Part shown: one piece after another, positions 8,957 to 18,049 of the stretch
Numbering within the stretch: the first letter of the stretch is position 1
How the letters are laid out: every line of letters starts with the position of its first letter
From: SLRI01 sp964402505
GTDB lineage: Bacteria > Pseudomonadota > Alphaproteobacteria > Geminicoccales > Geminicoccaceae
DNA: 64,000 bases
Direction: 5' to 3'
Assembly (NCBI GenBank): GCA_964402505.1
Contig: CAYOCP010000023.1
Coordinates: 1 to 64,000 of the forward strand
Notes under the pieces: generated by a model
What the model was told of the DNA's origin: nothing
Seen by the model: only the letters and a program-made list of their open reading frames with translations
Databases searched by the model: none
Program-made: the position numbers and the translations under genes

Positions 8957-10037
8957 CGTCCGTGGCCCCGAGAAGCAGCGCCGCCTCGGGCAGGAACCCG
9001 ATCCGGACAGGCGCCCCCCTCTCGAGCCGCGGCAGGCTGCCGTCGTTGGCGAGCTGGGCGGTGACCTCGCTCCCGTCGCCGAGCCGCATGACGAGGCTGA
9101 CGAAGGACCCTTCGAAATCGACGCGCTCCACCGCACCACCGAGCCGGTTGCCCGGCGTCTGGTCCTCGACCAGGCGGCAGCGCTCGGGACGCACGACCAG
9201 TTGCGCCGCGCGGCCGACCTCGAGCCTGCCCGGGTTCCGGCCGACGAGCCGCCCATGCGGCGTGTCGATGGAAGCCTCGCCGCCGCCGGTGTCGGCGATC
9301 CGGCCAGCGAACACGTTGCTCTCGCCGACGAAGGTCGCAACGAAGGCCGAGGCCGGATCGCCATAGACCGTATCGGCGCTGCCCACCTGCTCGATGCGGC
9401 CCTGGCTCATCACCGCGATTCGGTCGCTCATTGTGAGCGCCTCGCCCTGATCGTGGGTGATGTAGACGAAGGTGACACCGGTTTTCCGCTGGATGGCGCG
9501 AAGTTCCGCGCGCATCTTCTGCCGGAGCTTGAGATCGAGGGCGGAAAGCGGCTCGTCGAGCAAGAGCAGGGCCGGCTCCACCGCCAGCGCCCGGGCGATC
9601 GCTACCCTTTGGCGCTGGCCGCCCGAGAGGGCGGAGACCAGCTTCTCGCCCTGGCCCTCGAGCGCCACCAGCTCCAGAAGCTCTCCCGCCCGCCGCTGCC
9701 GCTCGCCGCGAGCGACGCCTCTGGCCTCGAGGCCGAAGGCGACGTTCTCCCAGACCTTCATCAGCGGGAAGAGAGCGAGGTTCTGGAAGATCAGCGCGGT
9801 CGGCCGGCGGTTCGGACCGATGCCCGCCATGTCGACGCCGCCGATCCTGATCCGGCCGCTGGTCGGCTCGTTGAAGCCCGAGATCAGCCTGAGGATGGTG
9901 GTCTTGCCGCAGCCCGAAGGGCCGAGAAAGGAAAAGAACTCGCCCGCCTCGATGTGCAGATCCGCGTCCCTGACGGCGACGAAGCCGCCGAACGTCATGG
10001 TCACGCGCTCCAGGGTGACGCTCTGTCCCGCCAGCAT
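8949..10037 (-). CDS. potA: ABC transporter ATP-binding protein, PotA-type
   Basis: This 362-aa cytoplasmic ATPase energises the PotBC permease. It shows Walker A (GPSGCGKTTILRLISG), Q-loop (FQNLALFPLM), signature (LSGGQRQRVAIARAL), Walker B (LLLLDEPLSALD) and switch histidine (ITHDQGEAL). The C-terminal ~120 residues form the TOBE/OB regulatory domain found in MalK/PotA proteins. It lies between the binding-protein and permease genes, overlapping potB by eight bases and separated from potD by about 60 bp. Confidence 0.92.
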   Translation of the reverse strand: MLAGQSVTLERVTMTFGGFVAVRDADLHIEAGEFFSFLGPSGCGKTTILRLISGFNEPTSGRIRIGGVDMAGIGPNRRPTALIFQNLALFPLMKVWENVAFGLEARGVARGERQRRAGELLELVALEGQGEKLVSALSGGQRQRVAIARALAVEPALLLLDEPLSALDLKLRQKMRAELRAIQRKTGVTFVYITHDQGEALTMSDRIAVMSQGRIEQVGSADTVYGDPASAFVATFVGESNVFAGRIADTGGGEASIDTPHGRLVGRNPGRLEVGRAAQLVVRPERCRLVEDQTPGNRLGGAVERVDFEGSFVSLVMRLGDGSEVTAQLANDGSLPRLERGAPVRIGFLPEAALLLGATDDG

Positions 10038-10099
10038 CGGCGATCATCCGGGCTTCCGGGCGGGGCCGGCGGAACGAGCGCCGGCCGAACCCTCGATGC

Positions 10100-11251
10100 T
10101 CAAGCCGAGAGGAAGCGGTCGCGGAACTCGTTCCTCGCCGCGACGAACCAGCTGGGCTCTGCCGGATACCACCAGAGATTCTCGATGGCGTCGTCCGGGT
10201 AGGCCGCGGCGAAATTCGCGGCGTAATCCTCGCCGGCGAGCTCGGCGGCACCCTCGGTGCAGGAGTTGTAGCCCGAGAGGCGCACGTGGATCGCGGCGTT
10301 CTCGGGCTGGTAGTACCAGTTCATCCAGGCATAGGCTTGATCGACGTTCTCGGCCCCCGTCGGAATGCCCATCGAATCCATCCAGGTGAGCGCGCCCTCC
10401 TTGGCGGCGAGATAGGTGTAGCGGCCGTCCGAATCGGTGCGCATGCGCATGGCCGGGCCATCCCAGGTCTGGCCCATGATCGCCCCGTTCTGCAGGAAGG
10501 CCGCCTCCGTCTCCTGGGCGTTGGACCAGAACTGGATCACCCGATCCTTGCGCTCCACGGCCCACGCCAGAAGCTTCTCGTACACCTCGCGCATTTTCGC
10601 CTCGTCGGTGTAGGTGACGCGCATCTGATCGGACGGCACCTCGCCGGTCGAATCGAGATAGAGGCCGATGCCGAGCAGGGCGGAATGGGCGCGGCAGGTG
10701 ATCTTGCCCACCATCTCCGGGGTCCAGAGCGAGCCGTAGCCGAGCTCGCCATAGACGGGTTCGATGGCGTCGGTGTCGATGCAGAGCGATTCGGTGCCCC
10801 AGTTGAAGGGGGTGGTGTAGCGCTTGCCGCCCTGCACCCCGCCGAGACCGGCCGAGCTCGCCCACATCGAGGGGATGATGCCGGCGACGTTGATCCGGCT
10901 TTCGTCGAGCGGCTGCAGGAGTCCCAGCCCGTGCCAGACCTCCGTGTAGGTGATCGACGGCATGACGATGTCGAAACCGGTGCCGCCCGAGGCGCGCAGC
11001 CGGTTCACGACCTCGTCGTTGGAGCCGTAGGTGGCGAGATTGACGGTGATGCCGGTCTGGCTCTCGAAGGATTCGATCATCTCCGGATAGATGTAGTCGG
11101 ACCAGCTGTAGAGATTGAACTCGCCGGACGACGACAGAGCCCTGCGACTGATGATGGCCGGGGCGGCGATGCCGGCACCGATGGCGGTCGTGGCCTGCAG
11201 GAGGCGGCGACGCCCGATGCCGGTGATGATCGTCTTCCTGCTGTCGGTCAT
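10100..11251 (-). CDS. potD: Polyamine-type periplasmic binding protein, Tat-exported
   Basis: This is a 383-aa extracytoplasmic solute-binding protein of the PotD/PotF class. The N terminus has a twin-arginine signal (GRRRLLQATTA) followed by a hydrophobic stretch, so export of the folded protein through Tat is likely. Mature-domain landmarks are FNLYSWSDYIYPEMIESFE and a Trp/Asp/Tyr-rich cleft (TWDGPAMRM, AYAWMNWYYQPENAA). A good ribosome binding site (GGGGAGGACGG) precedes the ATG. It is the first gene of the potDABC operon. The substrate specificity is not certain from sequence. Confidence 0.88.
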   Translation of the reverse strand: MTDSRKTIITGIGRRRLLQATTAIGAGIAAPAIISRRALSSSGEFNLYSWSDYIYPEMIESFESQTGITVNLATYGSNDEVVNRLRASGGTGFDIVMPSITYTEVWHGLGLLQPLDESRINVAGIIPSMWASSAGLGGVQGGKRYTTPFNWGTESLCIDTDAIEPVYGELGYGSLWTPEMVGKITCRAHSALLGIGLYLDSTGEVPSDQMRVTYTDEAKMREVYEKLLAWAVERKDRVIQFWSNAQETEAAFLQNGAIMGQTWDGPAMRMRTDSDGRYTYLAAKEGALTWMDSMGIPTGAENVDQAYAWMNWYYQPENAAIHVRLSGYNSCTEGAAELAGEDYAANFAAAYPDDAIENLWWYPAEPSWFVAARNEFRDRFLSA

Positions 11252-11309
11252 GGTTCCGTCCTCCCCGATGTGCGCGTCCTCGATTCCATGGGATGCTATC
11301 AGAGCACGC

Positions 11310-13133
11310 TCAAAGCGGCCAGACCAGCAGGATCATCGGCACGGCGACGATGACGACGATGATCTCGAGCGGCAGGCCGAGGCGCCAGTAGTCGCCGAAG
11401 CGGAAGCCGCCGGGCCCGAGGATCAGCGTATTGTTCTGATGGCCGATGGGCGTGAGGAAGGCGCAGGAGGCGCCGATGGCGACGGCCATGAGGAAGCCGT
11501 CCGCTCCGAGGCCGAGATCGCCGGCGGTGCCGATGGCGATCGGGCACATGACCGCTGCCGTGGCAGCGTTGTTCATGAAGTCGGAGAGGCACATGGTGAC
11601 GACGAGGATCAGCACGAGCGACACCACCGGCTGGCCTCGCGCCACGCCCTGCACCAGAAGCCCGGCGAGGAGATCGGCGGCACCGGTCTCCGCCATCGCG
11701 CCGGCCACCGGAATGAGGGCGGCGAGCAGCACGATCACCGGCCAGTCGATCGCCTGGTAGACGGTTCGCGGCGGCACCACGTTGGCCAGCATGACCACCA
11801 GCACGGCGCCGGTGAAGGCGACCGCCGCCGGCACGATGCCGAAGGTGACGAGGATGACGGCGGCGGCCATGACGGCAGCCGCCGTGGCGGCGCCTCGCGC
11901 GCTCGGCAGCCGCAGCGCACGCTCCGCCAGCGGCACGAGGCTGAACTGGCTGGCGAAGTCGCCGAGGGTTTCGGGAGCACCCTGCAGGAGCAGCACATCG
12001 CCGACCCGCAGCGGCAGGTTGCGCAGCCGGCGAAGGTTGCGCTCGCCGCGGCGCGACACAGCGAGCAGGTTGATCCCCCAGCGTCGCCGCAGGTGCAGAT
12101 CGGTGGCCGAGCGGCCGACGATGGGCGAGGTCGGCAGGACCGCGAACTCGGCGAGCAGCAGCCCTTCCGATTCGTCGCCGCGGCCGTTGCTCTGCGTCTC
12201 TTCCTTCTCCCCCTCCGCACCGTTCTTCCCGTCCGTGCCGCGCGAGCGCGTTTCCTCGAACTCGAGGTCGAGAGCGCTCAGCGCCTCGGCCAGCGGTTCC
12301 GGATCGGCCTCGATCACAAGGATGTCGCCTGCCTGCACCCGGCGATAGGGTTCGGGTGCGGCGAGGCGCACCTCGTTGCGGACCATGCCGAGCACCTGCG
12401 CATCCGCCGCTCCCAGTTCCTGCTCGATCTCGCGCAAGCTTCGGCCCGCAGCCTTGCCGTTCGCCTTGATTCGGACCTCGGAGAGATAGGCGGCGATGTC
12501 GAAGCCCTCGGTCGAGCCGCTGGAGCGCCGCGGCACGAGCCAGCGTCCGGCGAGCAGGACGAAGGCGATGCCGGCGATCGCGACCGCGGCCCCGACCGGG
12601 GTGAAGTCGAACATCGAGAAGCCGCCACCTTCGAGCCGGGCGCGAAATCCGGCGACGATCAGGTTCGGCGGCGTGCCGATCAGCGTCGTCATGCCGCCGA
12701 GGATCGAGCCGAACGCCAGCGGCATGAGGATCTGCCCGGGCTCGAAGCCGATCTTCCGGGCGCGCTGAATGGCGAGCGGCATGAGCAGCGCGAGGGCTCC
12801 CACATTGTTCATGAAGGCCGAGAGGCAGGCGGCGGTCACGGTGAGCGCCGCAATGGTCGTCAGGCGGCCGGCTCCCTGCGGCAGGATCGTCCGCGCCAGC
12901 CGGTCGACGGCGCCCGATTCGTGGAGGCCACGGCTCAGCACGAGCACGGCGGCGACGGTGATGACCGCCGGATGGCCGAAGCCGGCGAACGCCGATTCGG
13001 CCGGCACCAGTCCCAGGGCGACACAGGCCAGCAAGGCCGCCATGGCCACCATGTCGTGACGCCAGCGCCCCCAGAGGAAGAGCGCCATGGCGGCGGCGAG
13101 GACGGAGATGACGAGGCTCTGGTCGAGAGTCAC
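11310..13133 (-). CDS. SLC13/DASS-type carrier with two internal TrkA-C domains
   Basis: This is a 607-aa membrane protein made of two homologous membrane halves. Each has an SxFMNN hairpin motif (SAFMNNVGALALL and SDFMNNAATAAVM), and the first half also has the signature IGTPPNLIVAGF. Between the halves, at about residues 210-400, lie two TrkA-C/RCK-C-like cytosolic domains separated by a charged linker rich in E, G and N. Proteins of this architecture are usually annotated as SLC13 permeases carrying sulfate, dicarboxylates or other anions. It is upstream of potD on the same strand and divergent from the DsbA-like gene. The substrate is unknown. Confidence 0.85.
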   Translation of the reverse strand: MTLDQSLVISVLAAAMALFLWGRWRHDMVAMAALLACVALGLVPAESAFAGFGHPAVITVAAVLVLSRGLHESGAVDRLARTILPQGAGRLTTIAALTVTAACLSAFMNNVGALALLMPLAIQRARKIGFEPGQILMPLAFGSILGGMTTLIGTPPNLIVAGFRARLEGGGFSMFDFTPVGAAVAIAGIAFVLLAGRWLVPRRSSGSTEGFDIAAYLSEVRIKANGKAAGRSLREIEQELGAADAQVLGMVRNEVRLAAPEPYRRVQAGDILVIEADPEPLAEALSALDLEFEETRSRGTDGKNGAEGEKEETQSNGRGDESEGLLLAEFAVLPTSPIVGRSATDLHLRRRWGINLLAVSRRGERNLRRLRNLPLRVGDVLLLQGAPETLGDFASQFSLVPLAERALRLPSARGAATAAAVMAAAVILVTFGIVPAAVAFTGAVLVVMLANVVPPRTVYQAIDWPVIVLLAALIPVAGAMAETGAADLLAGLLVQGVARGQPVVSLVLILVVTMCLSDFMNNAATAAVMCPIAIGTAGDLGLGADGFLMAVAIGASCAFLTPIGHQNNTLILGPGGFRFGDYWRLGLPLEIIVVIVAVPMILLVWPL

Positions 13134-13322
13134 GGGTGCCGGATTCCTTTCCCTGCGGCCGGCGCCTTCTCCCCGCTCGGCCGGGGTCGGTCAAGCGGGG
13201 TTCCAGATGCACCTGCCGCTCACTGGCTCGTGTGATCGCACGGGCTGGCCGCGAAGCTCCTGGATCGCTATGTGCAACCCTCAAAAGGGGTCAGGTCGCC
13301 CCGAGCCTGGAGAAATCGTTCT

Positions 13323-14096
13323 ATGCTTTGCATCACCGCGAGGTTGGCAGGCACGTTCCGCGTGTTGGCTCTGATCGGGTCGCTGGCCATTCCGCTCCTG
13401 CCGGCCAAGGTCGGAGCGCAGCAAGCGTCGCCGGACATGGAGCGGGCCCAAGTGGAGCGGATCGTGCGCGAGTATCTCCTGCGCGAGCCCGAGATCATCA
13501 TGCAGGCGATCGAGGAGCTGCAGCGGCGGCGCGATGTCGCGGCGAGCGAGCAGCAGCGCGAACAGATCGCGGCGCACCGCCAGAGCCTCCTTGCCGATCC
13601 GCGCGATCCGGCCATCGGCAACGCCGATGGCGACGTGACGCTGGTCGAGTTCTTCGATTATCGCTGCGGCTATTGCCGGGGGATGGTCGATTCGCTGCGC
13701 GAGCTGATCGACAACGATGCCGGCGTGCGCCTGGTGATGAAGGAGTTTCCGATCCTCGGTCCCGAATCGCTGCTCGCCGCCAAGGCGGCCCTCGCCGCCG
13801 ATCGGCAAGGGGCCTACGCGGCCATGCACTTCGCGCTGATGGACGCGGACCGGATCGACGAGGCGACCATCCGGCGCATCGCCGAAGCGAACGGTCTCGA
13901 CGTCGACCGGCTCTTCGCCGATATGGAGAGCGAGCCCGTGCACGCCCACATCGGGGACAATCTCGACTTGGCGCGGTCGCTAGGCATCAGCGGCACGCCG
14001 AGCTTCGTCGTCGGCGACACCCTCCTGCCGGGAGCGGTACCCCTGGCTGAGCTCAACCAGCACATCGAAGCGGAACGCTCGGCCGCGGGGGGATGA
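13323..14096 (+). CDS. DsbA-family thiol oxidoreductase (Com1/BdbD-like)
   Basis: The protein has 257 aa from the ATG at 13323, chosen because CTGGAGAA lies just upstream and a signal sequence follows directly (hydrophobic core near LALIGSLAIPLLPA). The mature part begins with a helical segment (VREYLLREPEIIMQAIEELQ) typical of Com1-like proteins. The thioredoxin fold follows, with the active site FFDYRCGYCRGM (CGYC) and the cis-proline region GISGTPSFVV. It is a periplasmic disulfide oxidase or isomerase. It stands alone between a divergent carrier gene and a convergent coiled-coil gene, so its clients are not indicated. Confidence 0.88.
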   Translation: MLCITARLAGTFRVLALIGSLAIPLLPAKVGAQQASPDMERAQVERIVREYLLREPEIIMQAIEELQRRRDVAASEQQREQIAAHRQSLLADPRDPAIGNADGDVTLVEFFDYRCGYCRGMVDSLRELIDNDAGVRLVMKEFPILGPESLLAAKAALAADRQGAYAAMHFALMDADRIDEATIRRIAEANGLDVDRLFADMESEPVHAHIGDNLDLARSLGISGTPSFVVGDTLLPGAVPLAELNQHIEAERSAAGG

Positions 14097-14144
14097 GGCG
14101 GCGGACGCGTCGGCCCGCTGTCACAAGCGCGGGTCGCCGAGCCG

Positions 14145-17100
14145 TCAGCGGACCGTGAGCTTGAGCTCGATGCGCCGGTTCCGGCTGCGCGCCTCCTCGC
14201 TCCGGCCTTCGATCAGAGGCTGGGTGTCGGCGAACCCGGCGGCGATCAGCCGATCCGCAGGCAGGCCCCATTCGACCAGGTACTCGGCGACGGAGCTGGC
14301 GCGTGCCGCCGAGAGCTCCCAGTTGTTGCGAAACCGACCGCTGCGGATGGGAAGATCGTCGGTGTGGCCGTCGATGCGCAGCATCCAGGGCAGGTCCTCG
14401 GGCAGGGCATCGATCAATTGCTTGAGCTCGAGCGCCACCTGGTTGAGCGCCGCCCGACCTTGCGGCGTCAGCTCGGCCTCGGCGGAGGGAAACATGAGGC
14501 CGGCGGTGAAGGCGACATTGCGTCCGCTGAGCAGCGCCACGTCGTCGCCACCATCCGCCGCCGCGAGGACGTCGGCCGAGAGGCGCAACTCCCGTTCGAC
14601 GGCGCCCTCCGCCGCCTCGCGCGAGACCGCGACCGGTCGCAGGCTCGAGCCGAGCTGCTCGCCGATCTGGCCCAGCCGCCGGTCCACCTCCGCCTGGCGC
14701 TCCGCCTCGATGGTCGCAATCTCCGCCTCGCGCTCGGCGAGCAGGGCCGCCTGCGCATCCGTCTTGGCGCGCAGCTCGGCGAGCTCCGCCGCCTGCGCCG
14801 TCAGCCGATCCCTGGTGGCCGCATCGAGGTCCAGGATCTCGGCCATCGAGCGGCCGTTCTCGCTGGCCGTGAGCGGCACGGAGGCCGCCGTCGCCTGGAG
14901 CTCCGTCTCCAGCGCCGCCGCCTGCTGCTCCAGTGCCGTGCCTCGCGCCTCCGCCGCCGCGAGGCGACCTTCGAGATCGTCCTGCGCCGCCTCCAGACCG
15001 GATTTGGTCCACGCCGCCAGCTCCAGTTGCCGTTGCAGCTCGGCCAGCTCGACGCCCCGGGCGGCCAGCGCCGCGGCATCGGCCTCGTGCTCGCTCTCGA
15101 TCTCGAGAAGCGCTGCCTGGACCTGGTCCATCGCCTTTTCGCGCTCCGCCAGATCCTGCCGCAGGGCCGCCACCACCTCGTCACGGGCAGCCGCCATCGC
15201 CGCCAGCCTCTGCTCCAGGTCCAGGCGCTCCGCCTCGAGCCCGCTCCTCGACCAGTCCGCCAGCTCCAGCCGGCGCTGCAGCTCGGCCAGCTCGGTATCG
15301 CGTGCGGCGAGTGCCGCTTCGGCGGCCTGCCGCCGATCCGCCAAATCCTCGAGGCCCTCCTCCGCCGCCGCCAGCGCGGCCTCGCGTTCGGCGAGCGCCG
15401 CCTGTGCCGCCTCCACCGCCTCGTCACCGGCCGCCTCGGACGCGGCCAGCTTCTTCTCGAGCTCGTCCTGCGCCGCCTCCAGCCCGCTCCTCGACCAGTC
15501 CGCCAGCTCCAGCCGGCGCTGCAGCTCGGCCAGCTCGGTATCGCGTGCGGCGAGTGCCGCTTCGGCGGCCTGCCGCCGATCCGCCAAATCCTCGAGGCCC
15601 TCCTCCGCCGCCGCCAGCGCGGCCTCGCGTTCGGCGAGCGCCGCCTGTGCCGCCTTCGCCGCCTCGTCACCGGCCGCCTCGGACGCGGCCAGCTTCTCTT
15701 GGAGCGCGTCACGTGCCGCTTCCAAGTCCGTTGCCGCCTGCGCTGTCGACTCCAGCCGACGTCGTAGCTCAGCAAGCTCCGCTTCCTGCGACTGCCGCAC
15801 CGCGTCATCCGCGGCGCGTCGATCCTCGAGCTCGGCGAGCGCCGCCTCGGACGCGGCAAGATCATCCTCGCGTCCGGCAAGCTCCGCCTCGAGCCTTGCC
15901 ACGGTCTGATTTTCCGTCGCCTCCCTCGCGATCAGGGCGTCCTCGGCCTCCGCCAGCCGGTCCTCGAGATCGTCGCGCACGGTCCGCAGACCCGCCGCAG
16001 TGCGTTCCGCCAGACCGAGCTGGCGTTGTAGCTCGTTCAGCTCAGCTTTCCGGGCGTCGCGCTCCGCCGACTCCGCTGCGCGCCGATCCTCGAGATCGGC
16101 CAACGCCTCGCTGGCAGTCTCGAGATCACGCTCGCGTCCGGCGAGTTCCGCGCGCAGCGCCGTCATCTGCTCGCTTTCCGTCGCCTCGGTCGCGATCAGG
16201 GCGTCCTCGGCCTTCGCGAGGCGCGCCTCCAGATCGTCGCGCACCGCCTGCAGGCCGGCCACCGTGCGCTCGGCAAGCTGCAACCGCCGCTCGAGCTCGC
16301 CGGCCGCCTCGGCATCCGCCTCGCGCTGGCCCTGAAGCTCCGCGAGCGCCGCCTGCTGCCTCGCCGCCTCCTCCTTGCCCGCCTTCTCGGCCGCCATCAG
16401 CGCGTCATCGGCCTTCGCGAGGCGCGCCTCCAGATCGTCGCGCACCGCCTGCAGGCCGGCCANNNNNNNNNNNNNNNNNNNNNNNNNNNNNNNNNNNNNN
16501 NNNNNNNNNNNNNNNNNNNNNNNNNNNNNNNNNNNNNNNNNNNNNNNNNNNNNNNNNNNNNNGCCGCCTGCTGCCTCGCCGCCTCCTCCTTGCCCGCCTT
16601 CTCGGCCGCCATCAGCGAGTCCTCGGTCGCGGCGAGGCGCGTCTCCAGATCGTCACGCACCGCCTGCAGGCCGGCAACCGTGCGCTCGGCAAGCTGCAAC
16701 TGCCGCTCGAGCTCGGCGATGCGTTCATCGACCGCGATCGCGTCGCTGGCATGCGCCTCTTCGAGCTCCTTCCGCGTCGCCGCGAGCTTGCTGCCGGCGG
16801 TGGCGAGCTGCGCCACCAGGTTCGATCGGACCTTTTCCAGCTCGGCCTCGAGCTCCCGAGCTCGCGCTTCGGCGGCTGCCCGCGCGTCATCGGCCAGATC
16901 GAGCGCCGCCTGCCGCTCGGCTCCGACATCGCTCAGCGCCGCGCGCTCGCGCTCCACGAGCTCGATCCGCCGCTGCAGCTCCGCCTGCTCCGCCCGCAGC
17001 GTCTCCGTCTCGGCCGCGGCCTGCTTCAGACGCTCGTCGGCGGCCGCGGCCTCCGCCTGCAGGTCCGCCGCCAGCCGGTCGCGCTCGAGAATGACCGCGG

Positions 17101-17470
17101 CGATCGTATCATTGGCCGCGGCGAGATCGCCTTCCGCCGCCGCCAGTGCCGCCTCCGCCGCTTCCCGTTCCTCTTGCGCGGCGGCGAGCTCCTCGGTCAG
17201 CGGTCGCAGGCTCTGCAGCTCGTCACCGACCTCCTCGAGCCGGGCGAGCCGCGCCTCGGGCCCGAAACCGGGCTCGGCCGGCATGTCGAGGGCCGCCAGG
17301 GTCCGGTCGACGCTCTGCTCGACCGTATCGATACGATGGTAGGCATACCAACCCGCACCGATAGCCGCCGCGATGGGGATCAACGTGAAGGCCGCCGTCC
17401 GCCGGCGCTTGTCGCTTTCCCACTGGCGCAGATGCGCCTCGAGCTCGGAGATCCTGTTCGCCATGGCCAT
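14145..17470 (-). CDS. Giant coiled-coil protein with C-terminal OmpA domain (interrupted by assembly gap)
   Basis: This is one gene broken by the 100-N gap at 16463-16562. The two visible parts are in different frames only because the N count is a placeholder. The N terminus has one membrane helix (FTLIPIAAAIGAGWYAYHRI) after a short cytosolic part. A very long Ala/Glu/Arg-rich coiled coil with tandem repeats follows. The end is an OmpA/MotB peptidoglycan-binding domain (RIDGHTDDLPIRSG, NNWELSAARA, SRNRRIELKL). If the gap spans the smallest in-register amount (86 bp) the protein would have about 1103 aa. It likely spans from inner membrane to cell wall. It follows a small membrane-protein gene by 15 bp and closes a four-gene operon with MotA/MotB-like genes. 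Confidence 0.8.
15241..15726. repeat. Two near-identical 243-bp tandem repeats (81-residue coiled-coil unit)
   Basis: Two copies, at 15241-15483 and 15484-15726, are identical over about the first 172 bp and differ at only a few positions in the following stretch before diverging. On the coding (minus) strand each encodes 81 residues including TELAELQRRLELADWSRSG and AALAEREAALAAAEEGLEDL. The near-identity at DNA level, including third codon positions, points to a recent in-frame duplication inside the gene. Confidence 0.85.
16190..16700. repeat. 201-bp tandem repeat units flanking the gap
   Basis: Related 67-residue units containing LQLAERTVAGLQAVRDDLE and EKAGKEEAARQQA occur on both sides of the N run. 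The copy nearer the gene start (16563-16690) and the copy below the gap (down to about 16250) are almost identical in DNA. This is the likely cause of the assembly break. The number of copies in the genome cannot be determined here. Confidence 0.75.
16463..16562. other. Assembly gap (100 N) inside tandem repeat
   Basis: Exactly 100 undetermined bases lie within the coiled-coil gene. The left and right flanks encode parts of the same 67-residue repeat unit (AAEKAGKEEAARQQA occurs on both sides, as does AGLQAVRDDLE). Joining the reading frames requires a true length of 2 modulo 3, so 100 is a placeholder size. Completing one repeat needs 86 bp, with further whole units of 201 bp possible. Confidence 0.95.
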
Positions 17471-17485
17471 TCTGCAGCAAGACCT

Positions 17486-17920
17486 TCAACGCTTGTCGTA
17501 GAGTTTCCACAAGAGCCCGAGAAACTGCTCATGCTCCTGCTCCCGAGGGGCGTTGGCGGCTTCGAGCTCGCGCCACTCGTCCTCGAGCACGCGCAAGCCC
17601 TCGATCCGCTCCTGGCGCTCGACCCCCTCGCGATAGGGAAAGACGGAGACGGCCGCCGTCACGAGACCCACGACCACGGTCGGCGCCGGTGGCAGGATGC
17701 CGGCGAGGCCGAGCCCCACAAGGACGAGGCCGATCACCAGCAAAAGCACCGCCGCAATCCGGTACTGGCGCGCGTTGCCGCGATGCACCGCCATCATGCT
17801 CTCGAAGGGTATCGGCTGACCGGTTCCGAGGTTCGGCCGGCCGGCGGTGTCGTGCGCCACGGCCGAATCGTCACCCGATGCGCCTGTCAACAAGCCCTCC
17901 CCGCCCCTTTGCAGCATCAA
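17486..17920 (-). CDS. Small two-helix membrane protein of unknown function
   Basis: The protein has 144 aa from the ATG at 17920. Later in-frame ATG codons (MMAVHRGNARQ, near 17800) could be the true start and would give about 103 aa. Two hydrophobic segments (IAAVLLLVIGLVLVGLGLAG and TVVVGLVTAAVSVFP) are followed by a charged, probably helical cytosolic tail ending EQFLGLLWKLYDKR. I do not recognise a family. It sits 15 bp ahead of the giant coiled-coil gene and 129 bp after the MotB-like gene, so it is probably part of the same operon and perhaps of the same membrane complex. Confidence 0.6.
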   Translation of the reverse strand: MMLQRGGEGLLTGASGDDSAVAHDTAGRPNLGTGQPIPFESMMAVHRGNARQYRIAAVLLLVIGLVLVGLGLAGILPPAPTVVVGLVTAAVSVFPYREGVERQERIEGLRVLEDEWRELEAANAPREQEHEQFLGLLWKLYDKR

Positions 17921-18049
17921 CGGTTGCCGGGCGCTCCCCGCACGCCCCGGTCCGAGGCAGTCTCGCCGGATCGAGCGGGAATTGCAATCGCATGTCCCAA
18001 AGGGAGGCGAAACACCCGCGATCGTAGACTTGCAGCTCGAAACCTGCGC

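Noticed and set aside
16445..16563. A true frameshift or two separate genes at the N run
   Set aside because: The frame change is explained by the placeholder gap size; both flanks encode parts of the same repeat unit.
15241..16700. CRISPR-like or mobile-element repeats
   Set aside because: The repeats are in-frame parts of a coding sequence with 67- and 81-residue periods and no spacers or transposase.
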